NCBI RefSeq assembly: GCF_000350225.1
Contig: NW_005179343.1
Span: 369,926 to 433,925, forward strand
Direction: 5' to 3'
Origin: Chondrus crispus
Taxonomy: Eukaryota > Rhodophyta > Florideophyceae > Gigartinales > Gigartinaceae
Length of the DNA: 64,000 nt
Shown: positions 1 to 10,147 of the stretch, one piece after another
Layout of the letters: the number at the start of each line of letters is the position of its first letter
How positions within the stretch are numbered: the stretch's first letter is position 1
The notes under the pieces: generated by a model
Told to the model about the DNA's origin: nothing
What the model saw: only the letters and a program-made list of their open reading frames with translations
Databases searched by the model: none
Translations under genes and position numbers: made by a program

Positions 1-805
1 GACACGCGAAGCCAAGGGTGTGTACGCCATGCTCAAGCTTGTATCCGGCGAAGGGCGGCTGACGTGGAGCAGGACGCGAGGTGAGGGAACACCCGAATCA
101 ACGTTTAGAAAAATTGGGGCTTGCGATTCGGCGGCGTAAGAGCAAGAGCGACGACATATGACAGAAGACGAGACGGATACTACGAGGACGAGGACGGGTT
201 GGGCTCGTTGAATGTGTATAGTAGGTGACAAGTGGCCTTCTTCAGTACGAGGTGAATTGGTCGAATTATGGTTGAAGCAACCAAAAGGAAGGACTTGATG
301 AACGGCATTTGCCGAAAGCAACAACATTTTGGATAACGTCATGAGTAGTTTGATCACATTGATCATATAGAAAAAGGGGAATTCAATGAAGATTATGGTT
401 TGAATAGGGTTCGAATCTGCATGATTACTACGGAAGGTATTCGAGAAAGACGGATAAGGTGTCAAGCATGCATGAGTGTGCTTTTCGGTAAACTTTGTCT
501 AAGAATGATCAGGAAGGATGGAGACGGCAGATGTCATTGGAGTGATGGTCTGCTGTAAGGCCGACCCAGTTCCGGTGGCGGGGGTACATTTCCCATTGTT
601 GTCGAGCGGATAGTAGTCAAGAATCATCTGCCCAGAGTCCATCAACAGATCAAAGCACCACAAGATCTGTCACATATGCCGCCGAAGCAACCGCGAAAGA
701 TAGACAAGAAGACGAAACACATCGCCCTTTCGACTCGCGGCGAGGTAATTTTATTCAAATGCAAGGGGGGGCCGATACAATGGCATGCGGGCGGACGTCA
801 ACGAA
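1..805. other. No gene recognised (left edge)
   Basis: An open plus-strand frame runs from the window edge at base 2 to a TAA ending at 139, about 45 residues, and could be the tail of something outside the window; I do not recognise it. The rest, to the end of the LINE-type protein at 806, holds only short chance frames. Part of 560-805 is presumably the 3' untranslated part of the minus-strand LINE-type element, but I see no clear poly(A)/poly(T) tail that would fix its end. Confidence 0.3.
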
Positions 806-1564
806 TCACACTTGCGGAGGATAGGATGGAGCCGACCCATGACACGGCATGCGGGCAATTGTCGCCGCGGCGACACTGGACCAAATTGCAAATCTGAGAC
901 GCTGGGCGAGGCGGGTTTTGGCGATGCCAAAGCTGCAGCCAGAGCGGAGGGCAATTTGGTGCGCAACGTGTTCAAGGACAGCAGTAGTACGGGTGCTCCA
1001 AGCGCCCAGGGTATCGAAGGCAAGGGGGACGAAATGCCAGTCTAGGGGAGGAAGTGGGTCGTCAGCCTGAAGGTGTAAGGCAGCGCGTAGAATGCGGTCA
1101 TGGGTGCGAAGTTTTCTTGTATGGGCTCCTTCAGCGGCGCCGGCAATATACCGAGCAGCTGAGTTCATGTTAGCAGCGGTGTAGGGATTACAAATCGTGA
1201 CATCGTATGCTGTGGGGCGGTCTGGAAGGGCGCCAGCCGCTGGAGGGGACGGTTGGACATGAATGTCAGCAGGGCGGTGCGCCGTGCCTGGTATGAGAAA
1301 TTGAACTTCGCGGTCGCACGCGAGGCCGGCCGCCCGAAACGCTTGGCGGGCCAGAGTATTGCGGACAATGTTATGGCGGTGGGTGGCACTATACCCGTGT
1401 TTGCAGTTGGCGGCGTGGTCGCCACGTTTGTCCATCGCACGGTCACAGTGAGAGCATCGTAGGGGGCCCGTGAATCGTCGTACACAGGCGTGTCGAGGTG
1501 TCGCCGAAGCATAACGGACCACACGGCACTTGAAACTGGCGAGGTCAGAGATGGGTGAGCGCAT
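806..1564 (-). pseudogene. C-terminal zinc and endonuclease-like domain of the LINE-type element
   Basis: About 250 residues in a different minus frame from the reverse transcriptase upstream, so a frameshift near 1460-1560 separates the two. It opens with CSHCDRAMDKRGDHAANC, a CxxC...HxxxC zinc knuckle, followed by HRHN, then E-V-Q and RPADIHV, and AYDVTICNP further on. This order (zinc knuckle, then acidic residues around RPADI and DVT) resembles the PD-(D/E)XK-like domain at the C-terminus of site-specific non-LTR elements. The endonuclease role is inferred from that pattern. Confidence 0.6.
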
Positions 1565-2785
1565 AGGAAGGAGGCCGCACCAGGAGTAATTAGAGAGTTA
1601 TAGGGGGCGCGAAAGCGTACAGAGGCTGCCGTATGATCGGTTGGGTTAGACTGTCGATCCCACTCTCTCGTTTCCCAATACATGCGCGAAAAGGCTCCAT
1701 GGAGCGCCTGATATAATGTAAACTGTACTCTTTCAGGTCGTTCCAATAAAGCTTGCGGTTCGAAGGGGCCCAGATTAGAATGCGTAGCGAGGATCCCTCG
1801 GGTTTCGACCTCGGGGTTCAAGGAGCGCAGTACATGCTCTAGATGCTTCCGTGCCATTCCGCGGTAGAATGGCACTGTAGAGTTCGAGGGTCCGGGAATG
1901 CGTGCTTTTGCGGATTCAATTAAACTTGCAGCGTGAGATGCGTGCACAAACGGGGCCAGTGGCGTGAAACCATGACCACCCAAACGGAAGGGGAGGCCAA
2001 TCTGGGAAGATACGGACGGAGAAAGCGTGACATTATTGAACCGGGAGTAGGCGGATTTTTGACTTTGATCAAACCGAATTGCGCTTGGGAGCGAAATGCG
2101 ACGTGGTGTTAGGCGGAACACATGCTCGACGTGGCACACGGATCCTGATACTCGATGCAAATGGAAACGTATACGGGCATCGGGAATGCTGTCGAGCAAT
2201 GTGAGGGAGTTTGACACTGCCTCAATTTTTTCCTCCAAGAATGACCTCATGAATTCATCTGTGCCTAACGCGGCGCCCAGAAGAACAATTCCGCCTTCTT
2301 GTGAGACGTGTAAGGGGAACGACATGGTGAGGTATTCGAGAAGTGACGGCTCAGTTGTGGGCCAGAAAGCGCGACATTTAGAAATGTTCATGCGGAATCC
2401 CATGCTGGGGCCAAATGTGTGAAGAATGCGGAGTGCTTTTGTAACCTCCGGGATAGTGCCAATTAGTGTACCGTCATCGGCGTACCAGCGGTTGAGCAGG
2501 AGGCTGCATTCGCGCGTGATGCGGCGGACAAGTGGTTGGAGCGCTAGAAAGAAGAAGAGCATTCCAGCAGGGTCGCCCTATTGGGTTCCTTCACAACTTT
2601 TAAGAATGACCCGTGGGGAAGACGATAGCACGAGGTCGGGAACAGTGCGGCCATAGATGAGGTTGAGGAAGTGGGCAAGGCTAGGCGTTTCCAGAGTGAG
2701 ACGGTTAAGCATAGACTGACGGCGAAAGCTGTTGGACGCGTTTTGTGCGTCAACAGAGACGAGCCAAAGGAAGGTCAAATCAGCC
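1165..2785 (-). pseudogene. LINE-type (non-LTR) reverse transcriptase, 5'-truncated
   Basis: The minus-strand frame carries reverse transcriptase motifs: an SVDAQNA block near 2750 (the D-x-x-x-A catalytic region), then GTQ-stop-GDPAG near 2578, then RWYADDGTLIG with the catalytic YADD near 2480. A later LGGHGFTPLAPFVHASHAASL-like block is typical of LINE-type proteins. A TAG at 2578-2580 replaces the second Gln of the conserved QQGDP turn, so the copy is broken. The protein begins abruptly at about 2785, before the fingers are complete, as expected for 5'-truncated target-primed insertion. The frame then shifts near 1460-1560 into the endonuclease-like C-terminus listed separately. Confidence 0.85.
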
Positions 2786-2906
2786 TATTGGAGGCAATAA
2801 AAAAAACGGCGCAAATAGTTTGGTCCGGGCCAGCAAAAAATGTGTCATAAATGTAGCAACGCTTGTTGATTTCATGTCGCGATTTTGCACATTTTTTACC
2901 AATAAC

Positions 2907-3224
2907 GCCATTGGCTGAAAATCGGAATAGTTATGGCACAGCGTCTCTGCCTGGCCTGTGGCGGTAGATGACTGGCTGGCGCTGCACACAGGTAAGTCTC
3001 GCAGTGCCAAACGCCATTGGCTGAAAAGCAGCAGAGTTATTGCACAGCGTCTCTGCCCGGCCTGTGGCGGGAGATGACTGGCTGGCGCTGCACACGGGTA
3101 AGTCTCGCAGTGCCAAAAGCCATTGGCTGAAAAGCAGCATAGTTATGGCACAGCGTCTCTGCCTGGCCTGCAGCGGTAGATGGCTGGCTGGCGCTGTACA
3201 CGAGCAGGTCCCGCAGGGCCAAAC
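2907..3224. repeat. 106-bp tandem repeat, three copies
   Basis: Three units start at 2907, 3013 and 3119, each exactly 106 bp apart and each opening with GCCATTGGCTGAAAA. Copies 1 and 2 are closest; copy 3 diverges at its right end. Each unit carries ATTGG, an inverted CCAAT box. Short frames here come only from the repeat. The array abuts the truncated 5' end of the LINE-type element. Confidence 0.9.
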
Positions 3225-3918
3225 GCTTTTACATTGATGCAATGATGAGACGGTGATCATCGCTGCATATGCGCAGCCACTGACGACCATGTTTTGCTGC
3301 TCCAGGGCAGTGAAAATATGTCACCATTTGCAGCTCCAATGCAGCACTAGACGTAATGCTCCGACCTACTCTCAGTCAATGAAATGTTAGTCCAGTACCT
3401 TTCTTGCAAAGGTGATATAACCCCGCCGGTCCAGAAACGGTCCCAACCCGAAGGATGAAACTGATAGCGGTTCCAGCGGCGTTCACATCACATTTATTTG
3501 TAGCAACCAAAGAGTATTGTTACGGCTACATACACTACATCTACCCCGTCCAAATACCGGAATACCGCAGCAGTGGTTCATTGCGCTTCCGTTAAATACA
3601 ATAATCAACGCCAAGAACCATAACAGGAGAAGTCAGTTACGGTCACAGTACGTCATGATGGTGGATTGGAATTCTGAGAGACCAAGGAGGGTGTACTGAT
3701 GGCTTACCAGATCCTGAGTTACAAGACGGGCCGGTTGACCTGCAGTGAGACAAGGAACGCTGTGAGGCTTGGTCAGAACAGTTCTTCGAAACTTTCAACG
3801 CGTTAGAGAATGTGCGAACTTACGTTACAGCTTTGTAGGTAATCGTAAAACGGCATTGCCTAGAGAAAGCGCTCACTTACCGAATGCCTGCAGCGCACTC
3901 GTGTCTCCGCATGCGATT
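3225..3918. other. No gene recognised
   Basis: Between two minisatellites. Only short chance frames on both strands and no motif I can name. Confidence 0.4.
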
Positions 3919-4305
3919 TCAACCGAACACGCAACTCGCAGAAAGCAAACTGTCAGAAACGAGGATGCGCGGTGGGTCATGGCTGTGGCAGAAGTGGCGT
4001 CACTTACTATGGATGATATCTCAACCAAACACGCAACTCGCAGAAAGGAAACTGTTAGAAAAATGGATGCGTGGTGGGTCAGGACTGTGGTAGAAGTGGC
4101 GTCACTTACTGTGGATGATATTTCAACCAAACACGCAACTCGCAGAAAGGAAGCTATTAGAAAAATGGATGCGTGGTGGGTCAAGACTGTGGGAGAAGTG
4201 GCTTCACTTACTGTGTGGATGATATCTCAACCGAACACGCAACTCGCAGAAAGGAAACTGTCAGAAAACGGGATGCATGGTGGATCAAGACTGCGGACGA
4301 CGGGC
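3919..4305 (+). repeat. 102-bp tandem repeat, about four copies, open in frame
   Basis: Units begin at about 3921, 4023, 4125 and 4229. The first two steps are exactly 102 bp and the third is 104 because of a 2-bp insertion near 4213. As 102 is divisible by three, one plus frame (3769-4431, 220 residues) stays open and reads a repeat with ISTKHATRRKETVRKMDAWW. The last copy falls out of that frame after the insertion. I see no start context, homology or composition proving a protein, so I call it a minisatellite that happens to be open. Confidence 0.8.
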
Positions 4306-4721
4306 GTGCAGAGAGTTGGATCTGGTCCTGGAACTATATTGCTGCATATATATATGCAGTGCTCAGAAAAAACGGTAGCTAGATATTTCAAATTGTTCAT
4401 GGGCACGTGTCGTACTGAAATCTCAATTTGAAATTACTGAATTCGGTATGGCATGGCTGTCCTTAACGACAGCCATTCATTGAGCTTTTGCATGCGGCAT
4501 CACATCAAAATGCGAGTAGGAGCATATCCTTTTTACCGTTTCTATTCATTGAACCAAGCTTTAATATTAACGGCACAACCGTATGCATCGCCAAATGTAA
4601 CAAAAGACCTTCTTTCGGCTGTAGAGCAGTAAGCTTGCTGAAATCTTGTTAATGCCGAGGTCCATGCCAAACTTCACTGCAGCCCCACTTCCAGTTGCGG
4701 ACCTGGTCGAAACTGTCACAG
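4306..4721. other. Leader region before the transposase frame
   Basis: No frame of note. It probably contains the 5' end and terminal inverted repeat of the element encoding the 4722-8528 transposase, but I could not pair it with a matching repeat after 8528. Confidence 0.3.
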
Positions 4722-5852
4722 ATGGGGCGTCAAAGCAAGAGTGGTTGGGTTCTTAAAAATCGCGGACCTTATGCAAAGCGTTCCGAAGATGTTGCATCAC
4801 AAGGGACTACTTCGGATGGGCACGCACCATCTTCTTCTGAACCTCAGCTTGAAAGACATCGAAAAAGAGCAAGGCCATGTAGGCAACTGTCTACAAAGCC
4901 AGCTAAACGTCCAGGAGATGGGTTCATGTTACTAGACGGTCGGTCAGAATCCTACGCTTCCCTTTTGAAAGACGGGCTTTTAAGCGATCTCCAAGAATAC
5001 CAAGGCGTCATGCATGACGGTGTGGAGGCACTTCCACCAAGTCCTCACCCCGAGCGAAATAACACGATCCGTTGTGAAGAAAGCGAAGGAATTTCTGGAT
5101 TAGACATTGGATTGAGCGTTGAGCAGGACAATGCCTACGAAGCTGAGGAGTCTGAGGAGCTGATAGACAGCATGTTCGAAAGCGCTTCTGGTGGAATTCG
5201 ATTGACCTGGACAAATATTGCATCACTGATAACAGCAACTGGGAGCACGCGTCTCAGCGAGACTGCGTATCAGACACTTGCCAACTTTAGGAACTGGAGA
5301 CCGAATGAAAGGCAGCTCACTCTCAAACTGCCAAGTACATCTACTCTGAAGAGACGTGTTCGTCCATTTGCGAAATCCAACTTTTTCGTTCCTTGTCATG
5401 TAGAAATGTTTACTGTGGATTTGTCGAAGTCTGGGTCGAAGGCTGGCGTTGGAAAGTATACCTCACAGGACAGCGCTCCGACCATGATTGTAAGACCGAG
5501 CAACTGGGCAAAACTTGACTTTTCGACAGCAAAATTGCGGGAGATGGTGCAAGGAAGACGGCATGATATGGATCCGTCAATCGAGATACCGAGGTTCTCG
5601 GATATTGAGGACACTCCAATAATCAAGGATAGAGCTGGGAGTCTATCTGTTTATCGGATTCCAACCGAAGATGGTGTGACAGTGAAACTGCGAAAAGGGC
5701 TCCTTCTTAACATTACGTTCGAAACAAGTGACGCGGTGAAGGGCAGATTGATGCAAGCCCAGTTTGCAGTAACGTCCTCAACGAACATGAGATTTGATGC
5801 AGTTGTATCTTCCTTCTTTGTTTACGATGAGCCAAACTGGACGGAACTGTAG
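4722..5852 (+). CDS. N-terminal part of a CACTA/KDZ-like transposase (ends at TAG)
   Basis: The first ATG in frame is at 4722 (MGRQSKSGWVLKN); about 376 residues follow. The first ~90 residues are basic and Ser/Pro-rich with HRKRARP, a likely nuclear localisation signal. An acidic stretch (EAEESEELIDS) comes before a more ordered second half. It ends in TAG at 5850-5852. The same frame resumes with no other stop for ten codons up to the ATG at 5883, and then runs to 8528. It is therefore most simply the N-terminus of the following transposase, separated by one nonsense codon, though two adjacent genes cannot be excluded. Confidence 0.6.
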   Translation: MGRQSKSGWVLKNRGPYAKRSEDVASQGTTSDGHAPSSSEPQLERHRKRARPCRQLSTKPAKRPGDGFMLLDGRSESYASLLKDGLLSDLQEYQGVMHDGVEALPPSPHPERNNTIRCEESEGISGLDIGLSVEQDNAYEAEESEELIDSMFESASGGIRLTWTNIASLITATGSTRLSETAYQTLANFRNWRPNERQLTLKLPSTSTLKRRVRPFAKSNFFVPCHVEMFTVDLSKSGSKAGVGKYTSQDSAPTMIVRPSNWAKLDFSTAKLREMVQGRRHDMDPSIEIPRFSDIEDTPIIKDRAGSLSVYRIPTEDGVTVKLRKGLLLNITFETSDAVKGRLMQAQFAVTSSTNMRFDAVVSSFFVYDEPNWTEL

Positions 5853-5882
5853 GCGGACTCCAATTCAAAGCGTACCAAAACG

Positions 5883-8528
5883 ATGAAGACGAAGAGACCA
5901 GAATCTCGGGCATTCCTTCCCAGTGACATGGTCGTCGAACTTGCACTCCCAGGACAGCCAGACGCCGAAGATTCGGAAGAACCAACGCAAACACCCTTCC
6001 TTGTGTATAGGATGTGGAGAAGACAGAACTGTGATGACGACTACGCCACCAGCTTGGTTGTATTTTCTGAAAGAAATGTTTCGAATCACACCGGAACGAA
6101 TAGGGGCGTTTACAACCAGATGTTTGACAAAACCGTAGTGAAACGAGTATCTGCCGATGATAATCCAATGAACAAGGGTCATCGCGTCGATGCGGAAGGC
6201 AGTGGACGTTTGGAAGATGGAAGAAAGTACGTTGTGTATAGAATGTTTCTGTACTCTGATGGATTAACGCCGTACATTGGAAAGAAAGGAAGCATGGGTG
6301 GTGTATACATGCTGCCAGTAGGTATGGCGCCGGAGAACCGCAATGGAGCAGGAGCCATCAGACCTATCGGGCTAACTCCTCCAGGGGTATCTACAAACGA
6401 GGTACTGGCGGCAGTTATTGATGATATCATTGAGGGGACAGAAAAGGGATTTGAGATGACCACTGCAAACGGAGAAAAGTTTGTTCTTTTTCTCGATGTC
6501 GTCGGGTACGTTGGAGACTATCCTGCAGTGTCCCACACTTTGGACCTACTAGGGCACTGCTCCAATGTTCCATGTCACTTATGCAGCTATGGTAGGTACG
6601 AAAAGTCTGGATTTCAAGGAAGCAAGTATTGTTACACAACCCGCATCCATTCCGACCATCCATCTTTCGCGAGAGATGAGAACCGGGCTACTGCATTGAG
6701 GAGATCCAAGTTATCCAGGGAAGAGTTGAAAGCCCTCGGAATGGATGACGCAGATACGTTTGAGACAAGTTTGCAGGCACTTCATCAACTCTCTGAGAAA
6801 CTGCGACAAGTTCGCGCTCGTGTGCCTCGTGTACTCGGCAGTAGCAAACCGGTTGTTCCTTCTGTTTTCGATTCGTATCGCTCATGCGTTGTGGCTCCCG
6901 ATCATCTTTTCCTCGGGATTGGTCGCGACATCATGAATCTCTGTATAACGCTGCTACCAAAAGATGTACGCAAAGATGCCGAGGCAATTGCCAAGATGGC
7001 TTTGAAGGATGGCTATCTCATATATCAGGAGAGCCTAATCAACCATGACAAGCATGTGCTACATTCAATGACGATATCGTCTATGTACTGCCTGCTCTTG
7101 GTAGCACCACGGGCGATGAAGAGTGCTTGGTACGTGAACAAAATCACAGGCGAGAGAGAGAGCGGAAACTGTGCTACTATCGATGAAGCTCTCGACCTTC
7201 TCGACCTGTTTTCCTCTCTCGTGAGCAGAACGCAGTACTTTCCGGACTCAAGGGTAGATGGTAAGAGGTCATTAGACACACACAATGAAGAAAGAGGAAC
7301 CAAGAGACTTCTGGAGATTCGTAATATGGCACTTCGTTACCTATCTCGAGTAGATAAGCTGTGTCGCACAAACAGCTTTGCCTCCACTCATTTGGACAAA
7401 CCAAACCTTCACAGACTGTTGGAGTTCTTCACACATACATTGCCACTGTTCGGTAGTGTAAGACATGTACAAGAGTTGTTGTTTGAAAGCGCTCATCAGC
7501 CATTGAAGAGGGGGGTAGCTCAATCCAATATGAAAAACTCACAATTACAGGCTATGGAACATCGTCTTGCCAACGACTGGAAGACTCGTCTGGCAATTGA
7601 AGCTGAAGTCATTGACACTAGTGAGAACGGCTGGAGCTTTGAGACAGCGAAGTCGGTTTTAAATCTCTTGGGCTACGACAGTTCTGGGCTTCAGGATGCG
7701 GGAAGATTTCTACAAAAGCTTCAGGACTGCTTCCCAACTCCTGTTCTGCAGAACCTTCGATTACATCGGAAAGGACTCTTATCGTCGTCTTTCAGTAGGA
7801 AGGACTGGCACGTAGACAAGTCAGTAATTATGAACCTCGGAAACACTGCAAACGGAGGTCAACATTCGGAAATGTTCCAATCAACTGACCTTGCATTTCT
7901 GTTGAAGGCAAGGGAGTTTTTAGAGCATTTATGGAAACAAAAGCTACGTCTTAGAAGTGGCCGGGCGGACCATAGAAATTCCGTAACCGTACAGATATAT
8001 GGAACTGCCAAGTGGTGCAAAATAACAGACGGGCGAAAAAGAGACCAGACATCTGTTTTGGCCACTATATCTTATGGGAGCGTGATTCAAGCCTTGCATT
8101 CTTCTGTGGTTTCGACCGCAGATCCTGATCTCACATTCACTCTTCATGAGAACAATGATTCTGAGCATGATGAAGACAGAAGGTTCTGGATGGTGCTAGC
8201 CGTGGTTCAAGTCCAGATCCTGGACGCTCGTGAGAAAGAAAGTCAAGAAACAACACGATATTGCGCAGTGAAGGAGTGCGAAGCCGAAGAAGATGGATAC
8301 GGGGTGATGATACAACAACGAAACGAAAGAAGAGCGCTGGTTGAGCTTGGAAGCTACGTTCGAAAGGCATTAGTTATGCACTACTGCGAGCAGGACAGCG
8401 CCGAAAGCGACGACCATATGTGTCTCATATGGACATCAAACTCAGCAATACAACACAGGAGTCTCCCAGACGGTGGAATTTATCAAGTGTGGGGGCGAAA
8501 GGAAGGGTATCCGCCACGTCAGGCATAA
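5883..8528 (+). CDS. DDE transposase, CACTA/Plavaka/KDZ-like superfamily
   Basis: 881 residues, open to a TAA. Expected core features appear in order: YSDGLTP near residue 125 (first acidic residue) followed by GGVYMLPV, then FLDVVGYVGDYPAV near 205-213 (second D, with the GD-x-P turn), then LLGHCSNVPCHLCSY (H and CxxC cluster), and ESAHQPLKRGVAQSN near 535 (candidate catalytic Glu). This D-D/GDxP-GHxxxxPCxxC-E layout is shared by CACTA Tnp2, Plavaka and KDZ transposases. I cannot choose between them, and no terminal inverted repeats were found by eye. It is in frame with the 4722 ORF across a single TAG. Confidence 0.7.
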   Translation: MKTKRPESRAFLPSDMVVELALPGQPDAEDSEEPTQTPFLVYRMWRRQNCDDDYATSLVVFSERNVSNHTGTNRGVYNQMFDKTVVKRVSADDNPMNKGHRVDAEGSGRLEDGRKYVVYRMFLYSDGLTPYIGKKGSMGGVYMLPVGMAPENRNGAGAIRPIGLTPPGVSTNEVLAAVIDDIIEGTEKGFEMTTANGEKFVLFLDVVGYVGDYPAVSHTLDLLGHCSNVPCHLCSYGRYEKSGFQGSKYCYTTRIHSDHPSFARDENRATALRRSKLSREELKALGMDDADTFETSLQALHQLSEKLRQVRARVPRVLGSSKPVVPSVFDSYRSCVVAPDHLFLGIGRDIMNLCITLLPKDVRKDAEAIAKMALKDGYLIYQESLINHDKHVLHSMTISSMYCLLLVAPRAMKSAWYVNKITGERESGNCATIDEALDLLDLFSSLVSRTQYFPDSRVDGKRSLDTHNEERGTKRLLEIRNMALRYLSRVDKLCRTNSFASTHLDKPNLHRLLEFFTHTLPLFGSVRHVQELLFESAHQPLKRGVAQSNMKNSQLQAMEHRLANDWKTRLAIEAEVIDTSENGWSFETAKSVLNLLGYDSSGLQDAGRFLQKLQDCFPTPVLQNLRLHRKGLLSSSFSRKDWHVDKSVIMNLGNTANGGQHSEMFQSTDLAFLLKAREFLEHLWKQKLRLRSGRADHRNSVTVQIYGTAKWCKITDGRKRDQTSVLATISYGSVIQALHSSVVSTADPDLTFTLHENNDSEHDEDRRFWMVLAVVQVQILDAREKESQETTRYCAVKECEAEEDGYGVMIQQRNERRALVELGSYVRKALVMHYCEQDSAESDDHMCLIWTSNSAIQHRSLPDGGIYQVWGRKEGYPPRQA

Positions 8529-8844
8529 GTATATGTGCGGAACAAGAACTCTGGTCTTTATTCAACAGTTTTTAGTACTACCACACAGCTCTGCATACTT
8601 TTATGCACTGACTATAAGCTCTGCATCGGCCTCTATATCCGTAGTTGCGACATATAAACTGTATCGTTATCGCAAACAAAATTCAGGTCTGCTACCTTTG
8701 TGGGCTTGTTGCAAGGGGGCACGTTATGTATCCCCGCCTTTCGAAGTCCGTGTCCCTATACCTCTCTAGTTCCCGCAGCCAGTTTGATCCTTAACTTTTT
8801 CGTTTCCCTCACCATACACCCACTTTCCTTCTCAACCGGTGCAC
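8529..8844. other. 3' flank of the transposase, no gene
   Basis: Contains a short AT-rich stretch after the TAA and no convincing frame. It leads into the palindrome-bearing repeat at 8845. Confidence 0.3.
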
Positions 8845-9058
8845 CGTCATTGCTGTATAAAATTTGCAAAATTTGGTGGCAAATTTTGCAGGATGGGAGC
8901 TGTGATCAGTGGCCACTGATCACAGGCCGGCAGGGGGTGTCGTCCGACATCGTCATTGCTGTATAAAATTTGCAAAATTTGGGTGCAAATTTTGAGAGTT
9001 AGGACCGGTGATCAGTGGGGAGCTGTGATCAGAGGCCACTGATCACAGGCCGGCAGGG
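8845..9058. repeat. Two-copy repeat, each with a GATCAGTGGCCACTGATC palindrome
   Basis: CGTCATTGCTGTATAAAATT occurs at 8845 and again at 8951, each followed by an AT-rich inverted repeat around AAATTTGCAAAATTT. The first copy has a perfect 24-bp palindrome at 8901-8924 (core AGTGGCCACT flanked by TGATC repeats). The second copy has the same at 9024-9047 with one mismatch, plus a 17-bp insertion before it. Each ends in GGCCGGCAGGGG. The layout resembles a terminal or foldback piece of a DNA transposon. Confidence 0.75.
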
Positions 9059-9119
9059 GATTCAGGAGTAAGGAGTAGGATGGTTTTTGTACTTTAGGGA
9101 TTCGCAGTGCTTCGGAGAT

Positions 9120-9728
9120 TTAGAGGAGTAGGGGAGTAACTAGGATTAGGAGATTCGTAGGATCGGCTGTTGGAAACGTGATATCCCTGTTTCGGGTTCT
9201 CCAGGTACGAATAGTGTCCGGGGAGGGCATGTTGTCCTTTGTCTGAAAACGGCGTCGACCATCATTGGCAATGCGAGCCATGATAGCTCGCAATGTATAA
9301 TTGTTAATTGCGAATCCCCGGGAGGCAGTATATTTAATGCGCTGCTTAATGATTTTGTCCTCGTCCGCTTTGACGACACAGGGGGCTCCGGGACGGTTGT
9401 TGGCTGGGTCAAAAAGGCGGGACAGTTTGTCGTGGTCCTTGGTCTTGAGACATTTTTGTAATCGGTCTGCTGTCCCACGACTGATGATCATCAGTGTGGT
9501 TCGCCTCACAGTCGACTGTGAGGCGAACCACATCGGCAACCTTTTTTTCATCTTCAATAAATTTACCGCTGTCTGCCGTTTGTCTTTGGCCCTTGCGTCC
9601 CGTCTGTCCCTTGCTTGGCGCGCGCTGCCTGACGACGCATTCCAATCGACATCGGAGGGGGCGTGAATTGTCCGTAACTGGAGGCCAATCCCGGGAGCAG
9701 GACGAGAAGGTGTTTGATCGTGGATCAA
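9120..9728 (-). pseudogene. HTH (CENP-B/pogo-type) DNA-binding fragment of a transposase
   Basis: About 200 residues. The C-terminal two thirds read like the N-terminal DNA-binding part of pogo/Tc1-type transposases: SRGTADRLQK, NRPGAPCVVKADEDKIIK, ASRGFAINNYTLRAIMARIA, then MPSPDTIRTWRTRNRDITF before the frame ends. No DDE core follows, so it is a relic. A 38-bp perfect palindrome (9495-9532) interrupts the N-terminal part. The plausible coding frame differs on the two sides (KGQRQTADSGKFIEDEKK in another frame), suggesting the palindrome disrupted the gene. Confidence 0.45.
9495..9532. repeat. Perfect 38-bp palindrome
   Basis: The arms are exact complements around a central GTCGAC at 9511-9516; each arm includes GTGGTTCGCCTCACA. 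Bases 9494 and 9533 no longer pair. It has no spacer and lies inside the HTH transposase relic. Confidence 0.95.
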
Positions 9729-9960
9729 TTACTACTGTTTGGCCTTTAACGGTGCTGTGTGCCCGCCATTTTTTTGGCGGGACGGGGAGAAGCGAGGAGG
9801 TAACATTTCGGGAAACTGGAGGCCTGTTTCGTGAACATGACGAGAAAGTGTTTGATCGTGGATCAAATACTACTGTTTGGCCTTTAACGGTGTTGTGTGC
9901 CGGCTATTTTCTTTTTTCGCGGGACGGGGAGAGGCGCGGAGGTAACATTGCGGGAAACTG
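9676..9960. repeat. 138-bp direct repeat, two copies plus a partial third
   Basis: AACTGGAGGCC starts at 9676 and 9814, and GTTTGATCGTGGATCAA recurs at 9712 and 9850, both 138 bp apart. A degenerate third start lies near 9956. A plus-strand frame across it (9494-10153) only reads the repeat twice and is not a credible protein. Confidence 0.85.
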
Positions 9961-10147
9961 TAGACGAGGTGAACGCTTAGGCCCCGGAGCGTTTCCCTGG
10001 AGTCCAGGGATGAAAGACTGTACCCATTGTCCGCACTGGCAGCAACGAGAACTGAATCACCAAATTAGCCTTTTTTACCAAATAATGCTTTTAGGGAAGG
10101 GTATACCGCGCAGGCCTGCATGCGCAGGCAAGTTTCTTTGGTATGAC

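Noticed and set aside
395..425. GGTTCGAATC resembling a tRNA T-loop
   Set aside because: The flanking bases do not form a T-stem and no cloverleaf can be drawn around it.
3769..4431. 220-residue plus frame as a repeat protein gene
   Set aside because: The frame is open because the 102-bp satellite unit is divisible by three; the last unit falls out of frame and there is no start or homology support.
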